A stretch of DNA of 54,354 nt from Hydrogenophaga sp. (GTDB lineage: Bacteria; Pseudomonadota; Gammaproteobacteria; Burkholderiales; Burkholderiaceae_C): assembly GCA_016790705.1 (NCBI GenBank), contig JAEUOT010000039.1:1-54354 (forward strand), in the 5' to 3' direction. The position numbers and the translations under genes are program-made. Of this stretch, positions 1-9,276 are shown piece after piece (positions within the stretch are counted from its first letter, which is position 1; every line of letters begins with the position of its first letter). Below the pieces are notes generated by a model. It was not told the origin of the DNA, searched no databases, and worked only from the letters and a program-made list of their open reading frames with translations.

Positions 1-648
1 GATGTGCAGGCCGAAGCGGGTGTGCACCAGACGCGGGTGCACGCCCATGCCCCAGCGCGAATCGCTCTGGTAGAAGAGTTCATTGGCGAGTTCGGGCGCG
101 CAGTCCTCCGGCGTCACCCAGCCCAGGTCGCCGCCCTCGGCGCTGGACGGGCAGTTGGACAGTTCGGCCGCGAGTTGCTCGAAGCGGCCGGGCGCCACGT
201 CCTTGCGGATCAGCTCCAGCAGCGCGGCCTCGGCGCGCTGCGTCAGCGCGTGCACGTTCACGCCCGGTGTGACGGCGAACAGGATGTGCCGCACGTGCAG
301 CGCCTGACCGGCGATGAAGTGGGGCTTGTTGGCCTCGTAGTACCGCCGGCACTCGTCGTCGGTCGGTTCGGGCGAGCGGACCTCGTCGTCCGTCATCGCC
401 TCGATCACGTGGCGCTCGGCCTCGTTGAGCGAGGGCGCCACCAGACCGCTGAAGCGCGGCAGCAGTCCCTGGTGCACCGCGCGCTGGCGCAGCAGCTCGG
501 TGAAGGCACGCTCGCGCAATGTTTCGGCGTCCAGCGCCTCGCCGGGCTCGTGCAGCGCGACGCCGTTGATGCTGGCGGGCACGATCTGCAGTTGGCCGGA
601 GCAGGCGCAGTGCGCGCTGCCGCAGCCGTGGGTCTTGCTGTCGGTCAT
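1..648 (-). CDS. PpiC-type peptidyl-prolyl isomerase, partial (C-terminus beyond left edge)
   Basis: The reading frame is open to the left edge, so the C-terminus is missing; 216 codons are visible. The central part (HVRHILFAVTPG, then LAAELSNCPSSAEGGDLGWV and the start of the next strand) is the parvulin/PpiC rotamase fold, which isomerises X-Pro bonds. The N-terminus is Cys/His-rich (HGCGSAHCAC) and no signal peptide is seen, so it is probably cytoplasmic. I chose the ATG at 648 because GGAAGGA lies 6 bases before it; an in-frame ATG at 666 has no such site. It follows narI by 20 bases, so it is the last visible gene of the nar operon. Such isomerases commonly end nar operons and are thought to help assemble the nitrate reductase; that role is inferred here. 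Confidence 0.85.
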   Translation of the reverse strand, partial: MTDSKTHGCGSAHCACSGQLQIVPASINGVALHEPGEALDAETLRERAFTELLRQRAVHQGLLPRFSGLVAPSLNEAERHVIEAMTDDEVRSPEPTDDECRRYYEANKPHFIAGQALHVRHILFAVTPGVNVHALTQRAEAALLELIRKDVAPGRFEQLAAELSNCPSSAEGGDLGWVTPEDCAPELANELFYQSDSRWGMGVHPRLVHTRFGLHI

Positions 649-668
649 GAAGAGTCCTTCCGTCATGT

Positions 669-1394
669 TCAACGACCCCGCTGGCTCAGAGGCATCTGGG
701 GCGTCATGCCGACGCGGCGGCTGCGCACCACCTGATACGGACGCGTCACATAGGCCAGGGTGCCGAAGCCGCTCCACACGTGCACCAGGCGGGTGAACGG
801 AAAGATCAGGAAGATGCTCATGCCCAGGAACATGTGGGCCTTGAAGACCCAGCTGGCCTCGGCCAGCAGCTCGGGCGCGCCGGCGCGGAAGGTCACGATG
901 CGCTGCGCCCATTCGGCGAGCAGCAGCATCATGCCGCCGTCCAGGTGCTGGGCCGACAGCGGAATGGTCGCCAGGCCCAGCGCGAACTGCGCCCACAGCA
1001 GCCACAGCAGCACGATGTCGCTGGTCTTGCTGGTGGCACGGATGCGGGCATCCGACAGACGACGGTGCAGCAGGATGCTGACGCCGGCAAAACCGAACAG
1101 ACCGAACAGGCCACCCGAGACCATGGCCATGAGCTGCTTGTGGCCGGCGCTGATGAAGGGCTCGTACACGAAGTGCGGCGTGAGCATGCCCACGCTGTGG
1201 CCGAAGAACAGGAACAGGATGCCGATGTGGAACAGGTTGCTGCCCCAGCGCAGCTGGCCCTTGCGCAGCAGCTGCGAGGAGTCGCTCTTCCAGCTGTACT
1301 GGTCTCGGTCGAATCGGATCAGGCTGCCCAGCAGGAAGACCGTGAGCGCGATGTAGGGGTAGATGCCGAAGATGAAGTTCTGCAGGCCGTTCAT
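669..1394 (-). CDS. narI: Respiratory nitrate reductase gamma subunit (cytochrome b)
   Basis: This is the membrane anchor of the NarGHI complex. It oxidises quinol on the periplasmic side and passes electrons through two b hemes to NarH. The 241-residue protein has five hydrophobic segments. Histidines 56, 66, 187 and 205 fall at the same positions as the four heme ligands of E. coli NarI, in the settings LFHIGILFLFFGHS and KAHMF...LVHVWSG. Its ATG overlaps the narJ stop in an ATGA arrangement, so translation is probably coupled. It is the fourth structural gene of the operon. Confidence 0.97.
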   Translation of the reverse strand: MNGLQNFIFGIYPYIALTVFLLGSLIRFDRDQYSWKSDSSQLLRKGQLRWGSNLFHIGILFLFFGHSVGMLTPHFVYEPFISAGHKQLMAMVSGGLFGLFGFAGVSILLHRRLSDARIRATSKTSDIVLLWLLWAQFALGLATIPLSAQHLDGGMMLLLAEWAQRIVTFRAGAPELLAEASWVFKAHMFLGMSIFLIFPFTRLVHVWSGFGTLAYVTRPYQVVRSRRVGMTPQMPLSQRGR

Positions 1395-2071
1395 GCTGCG
1401 ACTCCTTGAGAAGCGTTGGGGTTCTTGCGGACGATGTGGATCGGCTGCGCCTGCTCGGGCCGGTTCTGGCCACGGGTGCTGCAGCCGTCGAAGGCCTCGG
1501 GCTCGGCCCAGCTCTCGTCGAGCGCCTCGTCGGCCTTGAAGGGCACGGCCTCGGCCTTCTGGCCGGCCAGTTCCAGCACGGCGGCGACGACGGCGGCGTA
1601 GGGGCTCTCGCGCTTGAGCAGTGCGCTGAAGATGGCGTTCAGGATGTGCGCCACTTCACCCAGAAAGGCCTTGGCCAGCGCGGGCGGCTGGGTGGAGGCG
1701 AACTCCAGCACCACGCCCAGGTGGTCCGGCAGCTCGTCGGGGCCGAGGTACAGACCGGACTTCTCGTAGGTCTGCACCAGGTCGATCATGGCCGGACCAC
1801 GGTCGCGCGAGTCGCCGTGCACATGCTCGAACAGGTGCAGCGAGGTGGCGCGGCCGCGGTCGAAGGTCTCGACATAGCGGGCTTCCACCTCCAGCGGGTC
1901 GCGGCGCACCAGGTCGGCGGCGAGCGCACGCAGCTCGGCGCGGCGCGCGGCCGGCACCGAGGCTTCTTCGTCGATGGCGGCGATCAGCGGCGCCAGGTCG
2001 GCGCGCAGCTGCGCGTCGGGATAGGCCAGCAGGCGCGCCAGCGCGCGCAGGGAGTAACGGGTGTTCTTCAT
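1391..2071 (-). CDS. narJ: Nitrate reductase molybdenum cofactor assembly chaperone
   Basis: NarJ is a cytoplasmic chaperone of the TorD/DmsD type. It binds apo-NarG and allows insertion of the molybdenum cofactor and membrane attachment of NarGH. The 226-residue protein is largely helical and carries the family core LYLGPDELPDHLGVVLEFAST near residue 110, preceded by the conserved LFEHVHGDSRDRG segment. It lacks a signal peptide or metal motif, as expected. It overlaps narI by 4 bases. On its 5' side an unusually long gap (147 bases) with a hairpin-rich repeat separates it from narH, so narJI translation or mRNA stability may differ from narGH. Confidence 0.96.
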   Translation of the reverse strand: MKNTRYSLRALARLLAYPDAQLRADLAPLIAAIDEEASVPAARRAELRALAADLVRRDPLEVEARYVETFDRGRATSLHLFEHVHGDSRDRGPAMIDLVQTYEKSGLYLGPDELPDHLGVVLEFASTQPPALAKAFLGEVAHILNAIFSALLKRESPYAAVVAAVLELAGQKAEAVPFKADEALDESWAEPEAFDGCSTRGQNRPEQAQPIHIVRKNPNASQGVAA

Positions 2072-2133
2072 TTCACAAATCTCCTTGTCGAAGCGTGATC
2101 GGTTTGCGATGCACGGGACCTCTTGGCGAGAAC

Positions 2134-2205
2134 GCCGCGGAACCGGCTTTGCCGGGCCGCCAGCGTTGCCCCCTTGAGAGGGTCGCGCGAAGCGCGGCGG
2201 GGGTG
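2134..2205. repeat. Hairpin-rich extragenic repeat-like element between narH and narJ
   Basis: This GC-rich stretch holds three short hairpins in a row: CCGGC-TTT-GCCGG at 2143-2155, a C-run/G-run pair around 2169-2182, and CGCGC-GAA-GCGCG at 2184-2196. The arrangement resembles short extragenic palindromic repeats that I recall from Comamonadaceae genomes. No second copy was noticed in this window, so calling it a repeat rests on recollection. Confidence 0.5.
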
Positions 2206-2218
2206 TGCAACATCTTTT

Positions 2219-3751
2219 TCAGACCACCGACTGGATCGGGATGGTGCGGCGCTTGTCGCCACCGAACAGGCTGGTGTCCGAGGCGCCGTCCGAGCAGCCG
2301 TTGCCGAACGAGAAGCCGCAGCCACCGCGCAGGTCGAAGGCGTTTTCGGCGTACTCGCGGTGCGAGCTGGGGATGACGAAGCGGTCTTCGTAGTTGGCGA
2401 TGGCCATGATCTGGTACATCTCCTCGACCTCGGCGCGGCTCAGGCCGGTCTGCTCCAGCACCTTGAGGTTCTCCACGCCGTCCACGTGCTTGCCGCGCTG
2501 GTAGGCGCGCATGGCCAGCATGCGTTCGAGCGCGCGCACCACCGGCGCCGTGTCACCGGCGGTCAGCAGGTTGGCCAGGTACTGCAGCGGAATGCGCATC
2601 TGGCTGAAGTCGGGCAGCTCGCCGTTGGCGCCGATGTGGCCGGCGTTGGCGGCGGCGCTGATCGGCGAGAGCGGCGGCACGTACCAGACCATGGGCAGGG
2701 TGCGGTACTCGGGGTGCAGCGGCAGCGCGATCTTCCAGTCGATCGCCATCTTGTAGACCGGGCTCTTGCGGGCGCCTTCCATCCAGCTGTCGGGGATGCC
2801 GTCATTGCGCGCCTGCTCGATCACGGCCGGGTCGTTGGGGTTGAGGAAGATGTCGAGCTGGGCCTGGTAGAGGTCCTTCTCGTCGGGCACGCTGGCGGCC
2901 TCGGCGATGCGGTCGGCGTCGTACAGCACCACACCCAGGTAGCGGATGCGGCCCACGCAGGTCTCACTGCACACCGTGGGCTGGCCGGCCTCGATGCGCG
3001 GGTAGCAGAAGATGCACTTCTCGGCCTTGCCGGTCTGCCAGTTGTAATAGATCTTCTTGTAGGGGCAGCCGCTGACGCACATGCGCCAGCCGCGGCACTT
3101 GTCCTGGTCGATCAGCACGATGCCGTCGTCTTCGCGCTTGTAGATCGAGCCCGACGGGCACGAGGCCACGCACGCCGGGTTGAGGCAGTGCTCGCACAGG
3201 CGCGGCAGGTACATCATGAAGGTGTTCTCGAACTGGCCGACCATGTCCTTCTGGGCCTGCTCGAAGTTCGCGAGGTTGGCGTCCGCGCTGCGCTTGCTGA
3301 ACTCGCCACCCAGGATTTCCTCCCAGTTCGGGCCCCACTCGATCTTCTCCATGCGCTGGCCGGTGATCAGGCTGCGCGGCCGTGCGGTCGGCGCGGCCTT
3401 GCTCTCCTTGGCCGACTGCAGGTGGTCGTAGTCGAAGGTGAAGGGCTCGTAGTAGTCGTCGATCTGCGGCAGGTTGGGGTTGCTGAAGATCTTCATCAGC
3501 AGCGACCACTTGCCACCTTGCTTCGGGACGATGGAGCCGTCGGCCTTGCGGACCCAGCCACCGTTCCACTTGTCCTGGTTCTCCCACTCCTTGGGATAGC
3601 CGATACCGGGTTTGGTTTCCACGTTGTTGAACCAGGCGTATTCGACGCCGGGCCGGCTGGTCCAGACGTTCTTGCAGGTGACCGAACAGGTGTGGCAACC
3701 AATGCACTTGTCCAGGTTCAGCACCATGGCGATTTGGGCACGTACTTTCAT
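2219..3751 (-). CDS. narH: Respiratory nitrate reductase beta subunit (Fe-S)
   Basis: NarH carries electrons from the NarI hemes to NarG through three [4Fe-4S] clusters and one [3Fe-4S] cluster. The first ferredoxin motif (C16, C19, C22, C26; CIGCHTCSVTC) matches E. coli numbering. Further motifs are CEHCLNPACVASCP, CRGWRMCVSGCP (the Trp replaces a Cys, giving the [3Fe-4S] cluster) and CIFCYPRIEAGQPTVCSETC. The 510-residue length is normal. It lies 26 bases after narG and has no export signal, as it travels with NarG on the cytoplasmic face of the membrane. Confidence 0.98.
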   Translation of the reverse strand: MKVRAQIAMVLNLDKCIGCHTCSVTCKNVWTSRPGVEYAWFNNVETKPGIGYPKEWENQDKWNGGWVRKADGSIVPKQGGKWSLLMKIFSNPNLPQIDDYYEPFTFDYDHLQSAKESKAAPTARPRSLITGQRMEKIEWGPNWEEILGGEFSKRSADANLANFEQAQKDMVGQFENTFMMYLPRLCEHCLNPACVASCPSGSIYKREDDGIVLIDQDKCRGWRMCVSGCPYKKIYYNWQTGKAEKCIFCYPRIEAGQPTVCSETCVGRIRYLGVVLYDADRIAEAASVPDEKDLYQAQLDIFLNPNDPAVIEQARNDGIPDSWMEGARKSPVYKMAIDWKIALPLHPEYRTLPMVWYVPPLSPISAAANAGHIGANGELPDFSQMRIPLQYLANLLTAGDTAPVVRALERMLAMRAYQRGKHVDGVENLKVLEQTGLSRAEVEEMYQIMAIANYEDRFVIPSSHREYAENAFDLRGGCGFSFGNGCSDGASDTSLFGGDKRRTIPIQSVV

Positions 3752-3777
3752 CGTGTTTCTCCTAGTCTTTCTGTGCC

Positions 3778-6700
3778 TCAGGCCTGAACCGTGTCGGTGC
3801 CTTCACCGTCGAGCCAGTCGATCTTGCGCATCTTGCGCACGATGACGAACTCGTCGCGGTTGGTGCCGATGGTTCCGTAGTAGTTGAAGCCGTAGCTGAA
3901 CTGCGCGTAGCCGCCGATCATGTGGGTCGGTTTGGTCACGATGCGGGTGACCGAGTTGTGGATGCCGCCGCGCGTGTTGGTGATCTCGGCACCGGGGGTG
4001 TTGATGATCTTTTCCTGCGCGTGGTACATGAGCACCATGCCCGGGTTGACGCGCTGGCTGACCACCGCCCGCGCCGCGATGGCGCCGTTGGTGTTGAACA
4101 GTTCCACCCAGTCGTTGTCGGCGATGCCGGCGCTCTTCGCGTCGTCCTCGCTGAGCCAGATCACCGGGCCGCCGCGGTTGAGCGTGAGCATGTGCAGGTT
4201 GTCGCTGTACGTGCTGTGGATGCCCCACTTCTGGTGCGGCGTGATGAAGTTGAGGCTGATCTCCTTGTTGCCGTTGGGCTTGCGGTCGATCATCTCGTCG
4301 ACCGTCTTCAGGTCGACCGGCGGGCGGTAGCTGGTCAGGCCTTCACCGAAGGCCAGCATCCAGGGGTGGTCCAGGTAGAACTGCTGGCGGCCGGTGAGGG
4401 TGCGCCATGGGATCAGCTCGTGCACGTTGGTGTAGCCGGCGTTGTACGAGACCTTCTCGGACTCCAGCCCGGACCAGGTGGGCGAGCTGATGATCTTGCG
4501 CGGCTGGGCCTGGATGTCGCGGAAGCGGATCTTCTCGTCCTCGCGGTGCAGGGCCAGGTGGGTGTGGTCGCGTCCGGTGATCTTGCTCAGAGCCTCCCAG
4601 GCCTTGACGGCGACGTGGCCGTTGGTCTCGGGCGCCAGTTGCAGCACCACCTCGCAGGCGTCGATGTCGCTCTCGATCTTCGCCAGGCCCTTGGTCACGC
4701 CCTCGGTGTGCACGGTGCCGTTGAGTTCCTTGAGCTGGCCGACCTCGGTCTGGGTGTTCCAGCCGATGCCCTTGCCGCCGTTGCCGGCCTTGTCCATCAG
4801 CGGACCCAGCGCGGTGAAGCGGGCGTAGGTGTTGGGGTAGTCGCGCTCGACCACGCTGATCTGCGGCGCGGTCTTGCCGGGGATCAGGTCGCACTCGCCC
4901 TTCTTCCATTCCTTCACGTCAAATGGCTGGGCCAGCTCGGCCGCGGTGTCGTGCATCAGCGGCGTGAGCATGAGCTCCTTCTCCACGCCGAGGTGGCCGA
5001 CGCAGACCTCGCTGAAGGCCTTGGCGAAACCCTTGTAGATCTCCCAGTCGCTCTTCGATTGCCAGGCAGGGTCCACCGCGGTCGACAGCGGATGGATGAA
5101 GGGGTGCATGTCGCTGGTGTTGAGGTCGTTCTTCTCGTACCAGGTCGCCGTGGGCAGCACGATGTCGGAGTACAGGCAGGTCGTGCTCATGCGGAAGTCC
5201 AGCGTGACCACCAGGTCCAGCTTGCCTTCGGGTGCCTTGTCGTGCCACTCGACTTCGGTCGGCTTGGCGTCGTCCGGTCCGAGGTCTTTCCCTTGCACGC
5301 CGTGGGTCGTGCCCAGCAGGTGTTTGAGGAAGTACTCGTGGCCCTTGCCGCTGGAGCCCAGGATGTTGGAGCGCCAGACGAACAGGTTGCGCGGCCAGTT
5401 GTCGGGGTGGTCCGGGTCCTCGCAGCTCATGCGCAGCGAGCCGTCCTTGAGCGCCTTGACCGCGTAGTCCTTGGGGTCCATGCCGGCGGCGGTGGCGTCC
5501 CTGACCACCTGCATCGGGTTGGTCTGCAGCTGCGGCGCGCTGGGCAGCCAGCCCATGCGCTCGGCGCGCACGTTGTAGTCGATCAGGCTGCCACCGAACC
5601 GGGTGCGGTCGGCCAGCGGCGAGAGGATTTCTTCCACGCCCAGCTTCTCGTAGCGCCACTGGTCGGTGTGGGCATAGAAGGCGCTGGTGGAGTTCATCTG
5701 GCGCGGCGGGCGCACCCAGTCGAGCGCGAAAGCCAGTGCGGTCCAGCCGGTCTGCGGGCGCAGCTTTTCCTGGCCCACGTAGTGCGCCCAGCCGCCGCCG
5801 CTCTGGCCGATGCAGCCGCACATCATCAGCATGTTGATGATGCCGCGGTAGTTCATGTCGCTGTGGTACCAGTGGTTCATCGCGGCGCCGATGATCACCA
5901 TGGACTTGCCTCGGGTCTTGTCGGCGTTGTCGGCGAACTGGCGCGCCACGGCGATCACCTGGTCGCGCTTGACGCCGGTGATCTTTTCCTGCCAGGCCGG
6001 CGTGTAGGGCGTGTCCTGGTCGTAGTTCAGGGCGGCGTTTTCACCCGGCAGGCCGCGGGCCACGCCGTAGTTGGCCACCGTCAGGTCGAACACGGTGGCG
6101 ACCAGGGCGTAGCGTTCCTCGCCCGCCTTGCCCAGCTTGATGCGGCGCACCGGCACCTTGCGCACCAGCACATCGTCCTGCTTGTTGGCGGTGAAGTTGG
6201 GGGTGTCGATGCCACCGAAGTACGGGAAGGCGACGTCGCCCACGTCGTACTCGCTGCCCTCGCCTTCCATCAGGCTGAGCTTGAGCTTGACCTGCTCGTC
6301 GCCGCGCGCTTCCTTGTCTTCCAGGTTCCACTTGCCCACGTCGGCACGGCCCTCGGCGCCCCAGCGGAAGCCGATGGAACCGTTGGGCAGCACGATCTTG
6401 TCGTCCTGGTCGATGGCGACGGTTTTCCACTCGGGGTTGTTGGCCTGGCCGAGCTGGCCGTTGAAGTCGCTGGCGCGCAGGTAGCGCCCCGGCACCAGCG
6501 CCGTGCGGCCGTCGAACAGGGTGCGCTCTTCGAGCTGCACCAGGTTGGGCATGTCGGTGTAGCGGCGCACGTAGTCGTCGAAGTACGACGAGCGCTTGTC
6601 GAAATAGAACTCCTTGAGGATCACGTGGCCCATGGCCATGGCCAGCGCCGCGTCGGTGCCCTGCTTGGGGTGCATCCACAGGTCGCAGAGCTTGCTGATC

Positions 6701-7560
6701 TCGGCGTAGTCGGGCGTGATCGCAACCGTCTTGGCGCCCTTGTAGCGGACCTCGGTGAAGAAGTGGGCGTCGGGCGTGCGGGTCTGGGGCACGTTGGAGC
6801 CCCAGGCAATGATGTAGGTGGAGTTGTACCAGTCGGCCGATTCGGGCACGTCGGTCTGTTCACCCCAGACCTGCGGGCTGGACGGCGGCAGGTCGCAGTA
6901 CCAGTCGTAGAAGCTCATGCACACGCCGCCGATCAGCGACAGGTAGCGCGAGCCGGCAGCGTAGCTGACCATCGACATCGCCGGGATGGGCGAGAAGCCC
7001 CAGACGCGGTCGGGACCGTGCCGCTTGATGGTGTAGACGTTGGCGGCGGCAATGATCTGGTTGACCTCTTCCCAGGTGCTGCGCACCATGCCGCCCAGGC
7101 CGCGCTGCTGCTGCCACTGGCGACGGGCATCCGCGTTCTCGGTGATGGCAGCCCAGGCGTCGACCGGGCTCTTGGCCACGGCCAGCGCGGCGCGCCAGTG
7201 CTGCAGCAGCTTGCCGCGCACCATCGGGTACTTCACGCGGTTGGCGGAGTACAGGTACCAGCTGTAGGAGGCGCCGCGGGCGCAGCCACGCGGCTCGTGG
7301 TTGGGCAGGTCGGCGCGGGTGCGCGGGTAGTCGGTCTGCTGGGTTTCCCAGGTGACGATGCCGCCCTTGACGTAGATCTTCCACGAGCAGGAGCCCGTGC
7401 AGTTCACGCCGTGGGTCGAGCGCACGATCTTGTCGTGGGCCCAGCGGTTGCGGTAGGCGTCTTCCCAGGTGCGGTCTTCGCCGGTGGTGACACCGTGCGA
7501 GCCGGAGAAGCTTTCTGTGGGAGCCGTGAAATGGCTCAGGCGGTCAAGGAAGTGACTCAT
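3778..7560 (-). CDS. narG: Respiratory nitrate reductase alpha subunit (Mo-bisMGD)
   Basis: NarG is the catalytic subunit that reduces nitrate to nitrite in the cytoplasm. The FS0 cluster ligands H50, C54, C58 and C93 (HGVNCTGSC...RGC) are at the E. coli positions, followed by the molybdopterin core with YIIAWGSNVPQTRTPDAHF, which contains the expected Asp ligand region near residue 222. The full 1260-residue length is present, with the usual C-terminal cofactor-binding domain (WVELFNTNGAIAARAVVSQRV). The gene sits 33 bases after narK2 and 26 bases before narH. A 1812-codon open frame on the opposite strand is a codon-bias shadow of this gene. Confidence 0.99.
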   Translation of the reverse strand: MSHFLDRLSHFTAPTESFSGSHGVTTGEDRTWEDAYRNRWAHDKIVRSTHGVNCTGSCSWKIYVKGGIVTWETQQTDYPRTRADLPNHEPRGCARGASYSWYLYSANRVKYPMVRGKLLQHWRAALAVAKSPVDAWAAITENADARRQWQQQRGLGGMVRSTWEEVNQIIAAANVYTIKRHGPDRVWGFSPIPAMSMVSYAAGSRYLSLIGGVCMSFYDWYCDLPPSSPQVWGEQTDVPESADWYNSTYIIAWGSNVPQTRTPDAHFFTEVRYKGAKTVAITPDYAEISKLCDLWMHPKQGTDAALAMAMGHVILKEFYFDKRSSYFDDYVRRYTDMPNLVQLEERTLFDGRTALVPGRYLRASDFNGQLGQANNPEWKTVAIDQDDKIVLPNGSIGFRWGAEGRADVGKWNLEDKEARGDEQVKLKLSLMEGEGSEYDVGDVAFPYFGGIDTPNFTANKQDDVLVRKVPVRRIKLGKAGEERYALVATVFDLTVANYGVARGLPGENAALNYDQDTPYTPAWQEKITGVKRDQVIAVARQFADNADKTRGKSMVIIGAAMNHWYHSDMNYRGIINMLMMCGCIGQSGGGWAHYVGQEKLRPQTGWTALAFALDWVRPPRQMNSTSAFYAHTDQWRYEKLGVEEILSPLADRTRFGGSLIDYNVRAERMGWLPSAPQLQTNPMQVVRDATAAGMDPKDYAVKALKDGSLRMSCEDPDHPDNWPRNLFVWRSNILGSSGKGHEYFLKHLLGTTHGVQGKDLGPDDAKPTEVEWHDKAPEGKLDLVVTLDFRMSTTCLYSDIVLPTATWYEKNDLNTSDMHPFIHPLSTAVDPAWQSKSDWEIYKGFAKAFSEVCVGHLGVEKELMLTPLMHDTAAELAQPFDVKEWKKGECDLIPGKTAPQISVVERDYPNTYARFTALGPLMDKAGNGGKGIGWNTQTEVGQLKELNGTVHTEGVTKGLAKIESDIDACEVVLQLAPETNGHVAVKAWEALSKITGRDHTHLALHREDEKIRFRDIQAQPRKIISSPTWSGLESEKVSYNAGYTNVHELIPWRTLTGRQQFYLDHPWMLAFGEGLTSYRPPVDLKTVDEMIDRKPNGNKEISLNFITPHQKWGIHSTYSDNLHMLTLNRGGPVIWLSEDDAKSAGIADNDWVELFNTNGAIAARAVVSQRVNPGMVLMYHAQEKIINTPGAEITNTRGGIHNSVTRIVTKPTHMIGGYAQFSYGFNYYGTIGTNRDEFVIVRKMRKIDWLDGEGTDTVQA

Positions 7561-7593
7561 CGTGGGGTCTCCGAAAATACGTGTCTGGGGCGC

Positions 7594-9255
7594 TCAGGGG
7601 TTGCGGATCTCGGCACCCTTGCGCAGGTAGAACCACCAGTTCAGCACCAGGCACAGGGCGTAGAAAACGGCGAAGCCGTAGAAGGCGAGCTGCGGGGTGC
7701 CAGCCTTGATGTACTGGCCGATCAGCACCGGCGCGATGAAGGCGCCGTAGGCGGCGACCGCCGAGGTCCAGCCCAGCACGGGGCCGGCCTGGGCGCGGTC
7801 GAAGATCACGCCGATGGTGCGGAAGGTGGAGCCGTTGCCGATGCCGCTGGCGAAGAACAGCACCATGAACAGGCCCAGGAACATCGGGAAGTACTGCTCG
7901 GGCGTGGCCGAGCCGTAGGCCTGCATCATCACGTAGCCCACGGCCACGGCGGCGGCGGCCATCACGGCGGTGATCACCTGCGTCACGATGGAGCCGCCGA
8001 CCTTGTCGCTGATCCAGCCGCCGATGGGGCGCGTGGCGGCGCCGACGAAGGGACCGATCCAGGCGTAGGTCAGGGCCGAGGGCGCGTTGGGGTTCTTGAG
8101 CGTGTGCTGCAGCACGCCGGCCGCATCGGGCACGTGCTGGAAGCCGAAGATCACGGTGATCGACAACGGCAGCGCCATCGAGAAACCGATGAAGGAACCG
8201 AAGGTGACGATGTAGAGCGCGGTCAGCGACCAGGTGTGCTTGTTGCGGAAGATGGCGAACTGCTTCTTCACGCCTTCCTTCATCTCGCCGAAGGCGGCCA
8301 GCCGCATCACGGTCAGCGCCATCACGATGTCCAGCGGGATCGCGACCCACATGCTCAGCAGGCCCAGGCCGGTGGGCTTGGGCAGGTAGAGCCAGAGCAT
8401 GAACACCGTCGGCACGAAGGCCAGGGTGTAGAGGTAGGTGATCTTGGCGAAGGCCGTGAGCGCGTTGCCGGTGTCGGGCGAAACGGTCTTGAGGTTGTTC
8501 ATGCCGAACCAGCACAGCGCACCCAGCGGCACCAGCGAGAACACCCAGGCGAAACCGGCGTTCTGGATCCAGGTCGGCGTGCCGGCGGCGATCTTGCCGA
8601 ACAGCCAGCCGCTGTCCTTCACCAGCGTCATGGATTCACCACCGAAGGCACCCAGCAGCGGCAGGGTCATCACCAGCGGGATCACGATCTGCATCGTGGT
8701 CACGCCGAAGTTGCCCAGGCCGGCGTTCAGGCCCAGCGCCGTGCCCTGCAGGCGCTTGGGGAAGAAGGTGCTGATGTTGGACATCGAGCTGGCGAAGTTG
8801 CCGCCACCCACGCCCGACCACAGGGCCATCAGCTGGAAGGTCCACAGCGGCCAGTCCTTGTGCTGCAGCACGATGCCGGTGCCGATCGCGGGCGCGAGCA
8901 GCATGGCGGTGGTCAGGAAGATGGTGTTGCGGCCACCGGCCAGCCGGATCAGGAACGAGGCCGGGATGCGCATGGTCGCGCCGGAGATGCCGGAGATCGC
9001 GGTCAGCGTGAACAGCTCGGCCTGGGTGAAGGGGAAGCCCAGGTTGAGCATCTGCACGGTGATGATCCCCCACATGCCCCAGACCGCGAAGCCGCACAAC
9101 AGGGCGGGCACCGAGATCCAGAGGTTGCGGTAGGCGATGCGGCTGCCGGTCGTGTTCCAGAAGCGCTCGTCTTCGGGGCGCCAGTCGGCAATGTCCGCGC
9201 CCTGGGCGGGCGCAGCGTTGCCGGCACCCGGGAGAGAGGTGGTTTTCGAGTTCAT
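7594..9255 (-). CDS. narK2: Nitrate/nitrite transporter, NarK2 type
   Basis: This is a major facilitator superfamily protein of the nitrate/nitrite porter family, with about 12 membrane segments and a 553-residue length caused by a long loop typical of NarK2. The first family signature is GVGGGNFASSMSNISTFFPK, followed by LNAGLGNFGV; the second region reads GNGSTFRTIGVIF. NarK2-type carriers are usually nitrate/nitrite antiporters that feed NarG. It lies 21 bases after narK1 and just ahead of narG, so both transporters are co-transcribed with the reductase. The start at 9255 has only a weak ribosome site; an N-terminal cytoplasmic extension of about 40 residues precedes the first helix. Confidence 0.95.
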   Translation of the reverse strand: MNSKTTSLPGAGNAAPAQGADIADWRPEDERFWNTTGSRIAYRNLWISVPALLCGFAVWGMWGIITVQMLNLGFPFTQAELFTLTAISGISGATMRIPASFLIRLAGGRNTIFLTTAMLLAPAIGTGIVLQHKDWPLWTFQLMALWSGVGGGNFASSMSNISTFFPKRLQGTALGLNAGLGNFGVTTMQIVIPLVMTLPLLGAFGGESMTLVKDSGWLFGKIAAGTPTWIQNAGFAWVFSLVPLGALCWFGMNNLKTVSPDTGNALTAFAKITYLYTLAFVPTVFMLWLYLPKPTGLGLLSMWVAIPLDIVMALTVMRLAAFGEMKEGVKKQFAIFRNKHTWSLTALYIVTFGSFIGFSMALPLSITVIFGFQHVPDAAGVLQHTLKNPNAPSALTYAWIGPFVGAATRPIGGWISDKVGGSIVTQVITAVMAAAAVAVGYVMMQAYGSATPEQYFPMFLGLFMVLFFASGIGNGSTFRTIGVIFDRAQAGPVLGWTSAVAAYGAFIAPVLIGQYIKAGTPQLAFYGFAVFYALCLVLNWWFYLRKGAEIRNP

Positions 9256-9276
9256 GGAAGTTGCTGGCCGCGAGGG

